This document shows positions 6,329 to 6,876 of a stretch of 6,876 bases of DNA, piece by piece. The stretch comes from Bacillota bacterium (GTDB lineage Bacteria > Bacillota > Clostridia > Oscillospirales > Acutalibacteraceae). The number at the start of each line of letters is the position of its first letter. The first letter of the stretch is position 1. The notes below the pieces were generated by a model. The model was not told the origin of the DNA. It saw only the letters and a program-made list of their open reading frames with translations, and searched no databases. The DNA lies in contig JAUZPX010000098.1 in the NCBI GenBank assembly GCA_030705695.1, positions 1 through 6,876 on the forward strand. Direction: 5' to 3'. The translations under genes and the position numbers were made by a program.

Positions 6329-6357
6329 TTGACATTGGTAATTGATGGTGATATAAT
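6329..6357 (+). promoter_or_regulatory. Consensus promoter of the HsdS-like gene
   Basis: TTGACA (6329-6334) and TATAAT (6352-6357) are separated by exactly 17 bp, a perfect housekeeping promoter. Transcription would start near 6364, leaving a leader of about 18 nt. The element gene is thus expressed independently of spoIIID. Confidence 0.9.
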
Positions 6358-6381
6358 CCGATCGAAAGGCAGGTGTGACCT

Positions 6382-6876
6382 ATGGTAGCCCAAAGGAGAC
6401 GACTCGACGAGATGGCTGAAATCATGATGGGTATTAACGTATACAATAAACTCAACGGCAAATATAAATATTCAATGTTTCAACCAAACAGTTTTTCGGA
6501 TGTTGGGAAGATTGAAGAATTAACCACAATATTTAGCGATATAGAAGTGGCTGATCATCAGGTGCTAAGAATGAATGATATTATTATGAAGCGCCTTAAT
6601 CCTTCTTATGTTTATATTGTTTGCCCAAAAGATTTACCGGCGGTCGCTTCACAAAACCTACTGGTTATACGTCCGAATGAAAACATTGATCCTACATATT
6701 TAGGGTATTTGCTGGAACAAAAAGAAATTGTATCCCAAACAGAACATATTTCCGGAAGTGCTGCAGCTATAAAAGCAATATCTGCAAAAAAATTAGGTTC
6801 TATAGCTATACCGCTTTTAAAATCGGAGAAGCAAAAAAAAATCGGGGCTTTATGGATGCTTGAAAAAAAGAGAAGG
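6382..6876 (+). CDS. Type I restriction specificity (HsdS-like) protein, C-terminus outside window
   Basis: HsdS subunits read the DNA target for type I restriction-modification complexes by means of target recognition domains joined by helices. The 165 visible residues look like one such domain plus its conserved helix: a RRLDEMAEIMMGINVYN start, a VLRMNDIIMKRLNPSYVYIV core (residues 62-81), SQNLLVIRP (90-98), YLGYLLEQ (106-113), then ISGSAAAIKAI (123-133) and IAIPLLKSEKQKKIG (141-155), the pattern that closes a recognition domain. I chose ATG 6382 because AGGTG lies six bases upstream and a perfect promoter just before; ATG 6412 has AAAGGAG but 13 bases away. Whether it is a one-domain half-subunit, common in Clostridia beside an HsdM gene, or a full two-domain protein depends on sequence beyond the edge. 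It is the first gene of the inserted DNA. Confidence 0.75.
   Translation, partial: MVAQRRRLDEMAEIMMGINVYNKLNGKYKYSMFQPNSFSDVGKIEELTTIFSDIEVADHQVLRMNDIIMKRLNPSYVYIVCPKDLPAVASQNLLVIRPNENIDPTYLGYLLEQKEIVSQTEHISGSAAAIKAISAKKLGSIAIPLLKSEKQKKIGALWMLEKKRR

Larger units (their letters stand above)
6124..6876 (+). mobile_element. Left end of an inserted element in spoIIID (far end outside window)
   Basis: Homology to spoIIID ends at about 6123-6124, and composition changes at the same place from GC-rich to strongly AT-rich. The inserted side carries a terminator, a consensus promoter and the beginning of a restriction specificity gene, typical cargo of integrative elements and prophages. The element-side sequence keeps GAC and ACA at the positions where spoIIID genes usually encode the Asp and Thr of H-K-D-V-T, as expected if an attachment site resembles its target. 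No integrase or recombinase is visible here; it would most likely be near the other end. A deletion or recombination junction, or an assembly error, would look the same in this window. Confidence 0.55.

Overview
The window looks like chromosomal DNA from a spore-forming Clostridia-type Firmicute. The signs are a recognisable 5' part of the sporulation regulator gene spoIIID behind a sigma-E-like promoter, strong purine-rich ribosome binding sites, and consensus TTGACA/TATAAT promoters. The host-like genes (aroF, the TspO-related gene, spoIIID) are GC-rich by eye. Two stretches are clearly AT-rich and probably acquired: the 1237-residue gene at 1051-4764 and everything to the right of about 6124.

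Left block (1-1020, minus strand): the N-terminal 240 residues of a DAHP synthase, the first enzyme of aromatic amino acid synthesis. Its leader holds an unannotated 29-codon peptide with five Tyr and three Phe codons in a run of eight. Three mutually exclusive hairpins (1:2, 2:3, 3:4) follow, the last a terminator, behind a perfect-consensus promoter. This is a textbook layout for Tyr/Phe attenuation of aroF.

Middle block (1051-5768, minus strand): a single very large AT-rich gene for a 1237-residue protein of unknown function, belonging to a family I recognise by its conserved blocks but cannot name. Upstream of it is a GC-rich gene for an eight-helix TspO/MBR-related membrane protein with its own promoter. 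All three minus-strand genes are co-directional, so read-through from one to the next is possible.

Right block (5854-6876, plus strand): two small terminator-like hairpins, a sigma-E-type promoter, then spoIIID. The spoIIID frame is cut in the middle of its helix-turn-helix, right after GVSKSTVH, and the sequence changes abruptly to AT-rich DNA. That DNA holds a terminator, a consensus promoter and the start of a type I restriction specificity (HsdS-like) gene that runs off the window. The simplest reading is that a mobile element carrying restriction-modification genes is inserted in spoIIID. Because spoIIID acts in the mother cell, this could be a developmentally excised, skin-like element rather than a simple knock-out. 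The window does not contain the other end, so that remains a hypothesis.
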